A stretch of 14,574 nt of DNA from Clostridia bacterium (GTDB lineage Bacteria; Bacillota; DULZ01): contig JAAYOX010000117.1 in the NCBI GenBank assembly GCA_012520135.1, positions 1-14,574 on the forward strand, read 5' to 3'. Positions within the stretch are counted from its first letter, which is position 1, and the number at the start of each line of letters is the position of its first letter. The notes under the pieces were generated by a model that was not told the origin of the DNA, did not search any database, and worked only from the letters and a program-made list of their open reading frames with translations. The translations under genes and the position numbers were made by a program. Shown here piece by piece: positions 13,775 to 14,574 of the stretch.

Positions 13775-14503
13775 TTACTTTCGTACTAAATGAAATTGAT
13801 ATTTATTGGACCTAAACAACTGTTTCCCATAGTTTAAGGGTTTCCCTTTTTCGTCATATAATGTTCCTTCGATTAAAATTAAGGGAGTTTTTTTGTCTAT
13901 GCCCAGAACCCTCATGGTTTTTGGGAACGGTAATACAGCACTGACCGTAGAGATGAATTGAAAAGGAGTTACATGACAGGTCTCTTTTAAAAAACTGGAT
14001 AAGGAATCAATCCGATACCGTTGTTCCAGCAAATTAGGATCCGGAATCAACCATTGTGGCAAAATATCAAAGCAATAGATTACAGGTTCCTGGTCAGCCA
14101 AACGAATACTCTCGATGACATACCCAACGGATCCTGCTTCCACTTCCAAAGCTTCGGCGGCTTTGGCATCGATTTTAGTTTCCTTAATCGAAAGCACCTG
14201 ATCCTTAGCTTCGTAACCGGACCGCCGGATGGTATCAATCAGGGGGTCCAACTTTTCTATACCGGCAACCACTTTATTATAATGCGCCTCCACAAAGGAG
14301 CCTATTCCGTGTTTTCTCCTAATCGCACCCTCTTTTTCCAATACCGACAACGCTTCTCTGAGTGTTCCCCTACTTACACCAAATTGTGCAGCTAATTCAG
14401 GTTCGGAAGGCAATTGCTGTCCCGGGGCATAAATACCCTCAGTGATACGCTTTCTGATTTCCTTGGCAATTTCCATGTAAAGTGGTGCTCTGGATTGAAA
14501 CAC
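13775..14503 (-). CDS. GntR family transcriptional regulator, HutC/UTRA subfamily
   Basis: This is a cytoplasmic one-component regulator. Residues 5-70 are the GntR winged helix (APLYMEIAKEIRKRITEGIY, LPSEPELAAQFGVSRGTLREAL, GIGSFV). Residues about 90-240 are a UTRA ligand-binding domain (IESIRLADQEPVIYCFDILP, FISTVSAVLP, PLILIEGTLYDEKGKPLNYG). The 242-residue length is typical. The start is the GTG at 14503, preceded by GGGGGAATCATT. No terminator is visible between this gene and ygeY, so it may regulate ygeY and the carbamoyltransferase, possibly from one transcript. The effector is unknown. A palindrome just upstream could be its own operator. Confidence 0.93.
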   Translation of the reverse strand: MFQSRAPLYMEIAKEIRKRITEGIYAPGQQLPSEPELAAQFGVSRGTLREALSVLEKEGAIRRKHGIGSFVEAHYNKVVAGIEKLDPLIDTIRRSGYEAKDQVLSIKETKIDAKAAEALEVEAGSVGYVIESIRLADQEPVIYCFDILPQWLIPDPNLLEQRYRIDSLSSFLKETCHVTPFQFISTVSAVLPFPKTMRVLGIDKKTPLILIEGTLYDEKGKPLNYGKQLFRSNKYQFHLVRK

Positions 14504-14553
14504 AATGATTCCCCCATTTAATCGGACTTGGATTGGTTTCGACTGGACTGTGC

Positions 14554-14572
14554 TTGTTTAGATGTCAAACAA
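14554..14572. promoter_or_regulatory. Candidate GntR operator upstream of gntR
   Basis: TTGTTTAGATGTCAAACAA is a 19-base palindrome with 6-base arms TTGTTT/AAACAA, centred about 60 bases before the GTG start. Its position and symmetry suit autoregulation by the GntR protein, but no second clear copy was found before ygeY. Confidence 0.4.
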
Positions 14573-14574
14573 CT

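Noticed and set aside
1..14574. CRISPR arrays, tRNA or rRNA genes, insertion sequences
   Set aside because: No regularly spaced repeats, cloverleaf-like sequences or transposase motifs were seen.

Overview
The window comes from an anaerobic Bacillota, most likely a clostridial or Peptococcaceae-like lineage. The signs are a complete selenocysteine-dependent glycine reductase operon with two in-frame UGA codons, strong AGGAGG-type ribosome binding sites, TTG/GTG starts next to ATG, intrinsic terminators, a glycine riboswitch, rubredoxin, and a GAF/sigma-54 activator. Species cannot be named from this sequence.

Layout. The left edge (minus strand, 1-849) holds the N-terminal two-thirds of a GAF-domain sigma-54-dependent activator that runs off the window. 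Next, on the minus strand, is a divergent plsY-like acyltransferase with its own terminator (975-1006). Two plus-strand genes follow: a universal stress protein (1891-2331) and a 52-residue rubredoxin (2406-2564). A bidirectional terminator (2573-2624) separates them from the operon ending on the opposite strand.

The core (10912 down to 2573, minus strand) is promoter - tandem glycine riboswitch - intrinsic terminator - grdX - trxB - trxA - grdE - grdA - grdB - grdC - grdD. Thioredoxin reductase and thioredoxin supply electrons. GrdB/GrdE (protein B) bind and activate glycine. Selenoprotein A (GrdA) takes up the carboxymethyl group, and GrdC/GrdD (protein C) release acetyl phosphate, which yields ATP. 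The riboswitch at the transcription start links expression to glycine. The thioredoxin reductase is unusual: it carries a C-terminal thioredoxin-fold domain whose CxxC is replaced by NENS, and it lacks the HRRxxxR NADPH-phosphate motif.

The right part (minus strand, 14503 down to 11247) is a GntR/UTRA regulator followed by ygeY (M20-type, selenium-metabolism-linked hydrolase) and a short YgeW-like carbamoyltransferase, ending at a hairpin terminator. YgeW/YgeY are known from purine and ureido-compound catabolic clusters. Their position beside glycine reductase suggests, by inference only, a peripheral route that yields carbamoyl phosphate and possibly glycine-related intermediates.

The stretch 10913-11246 between the riboswitch promoter and the carbamoyltransferase terminator has no recognisable gene. 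It holds an unexplained open frame and repeated AGAGACCC motifs.
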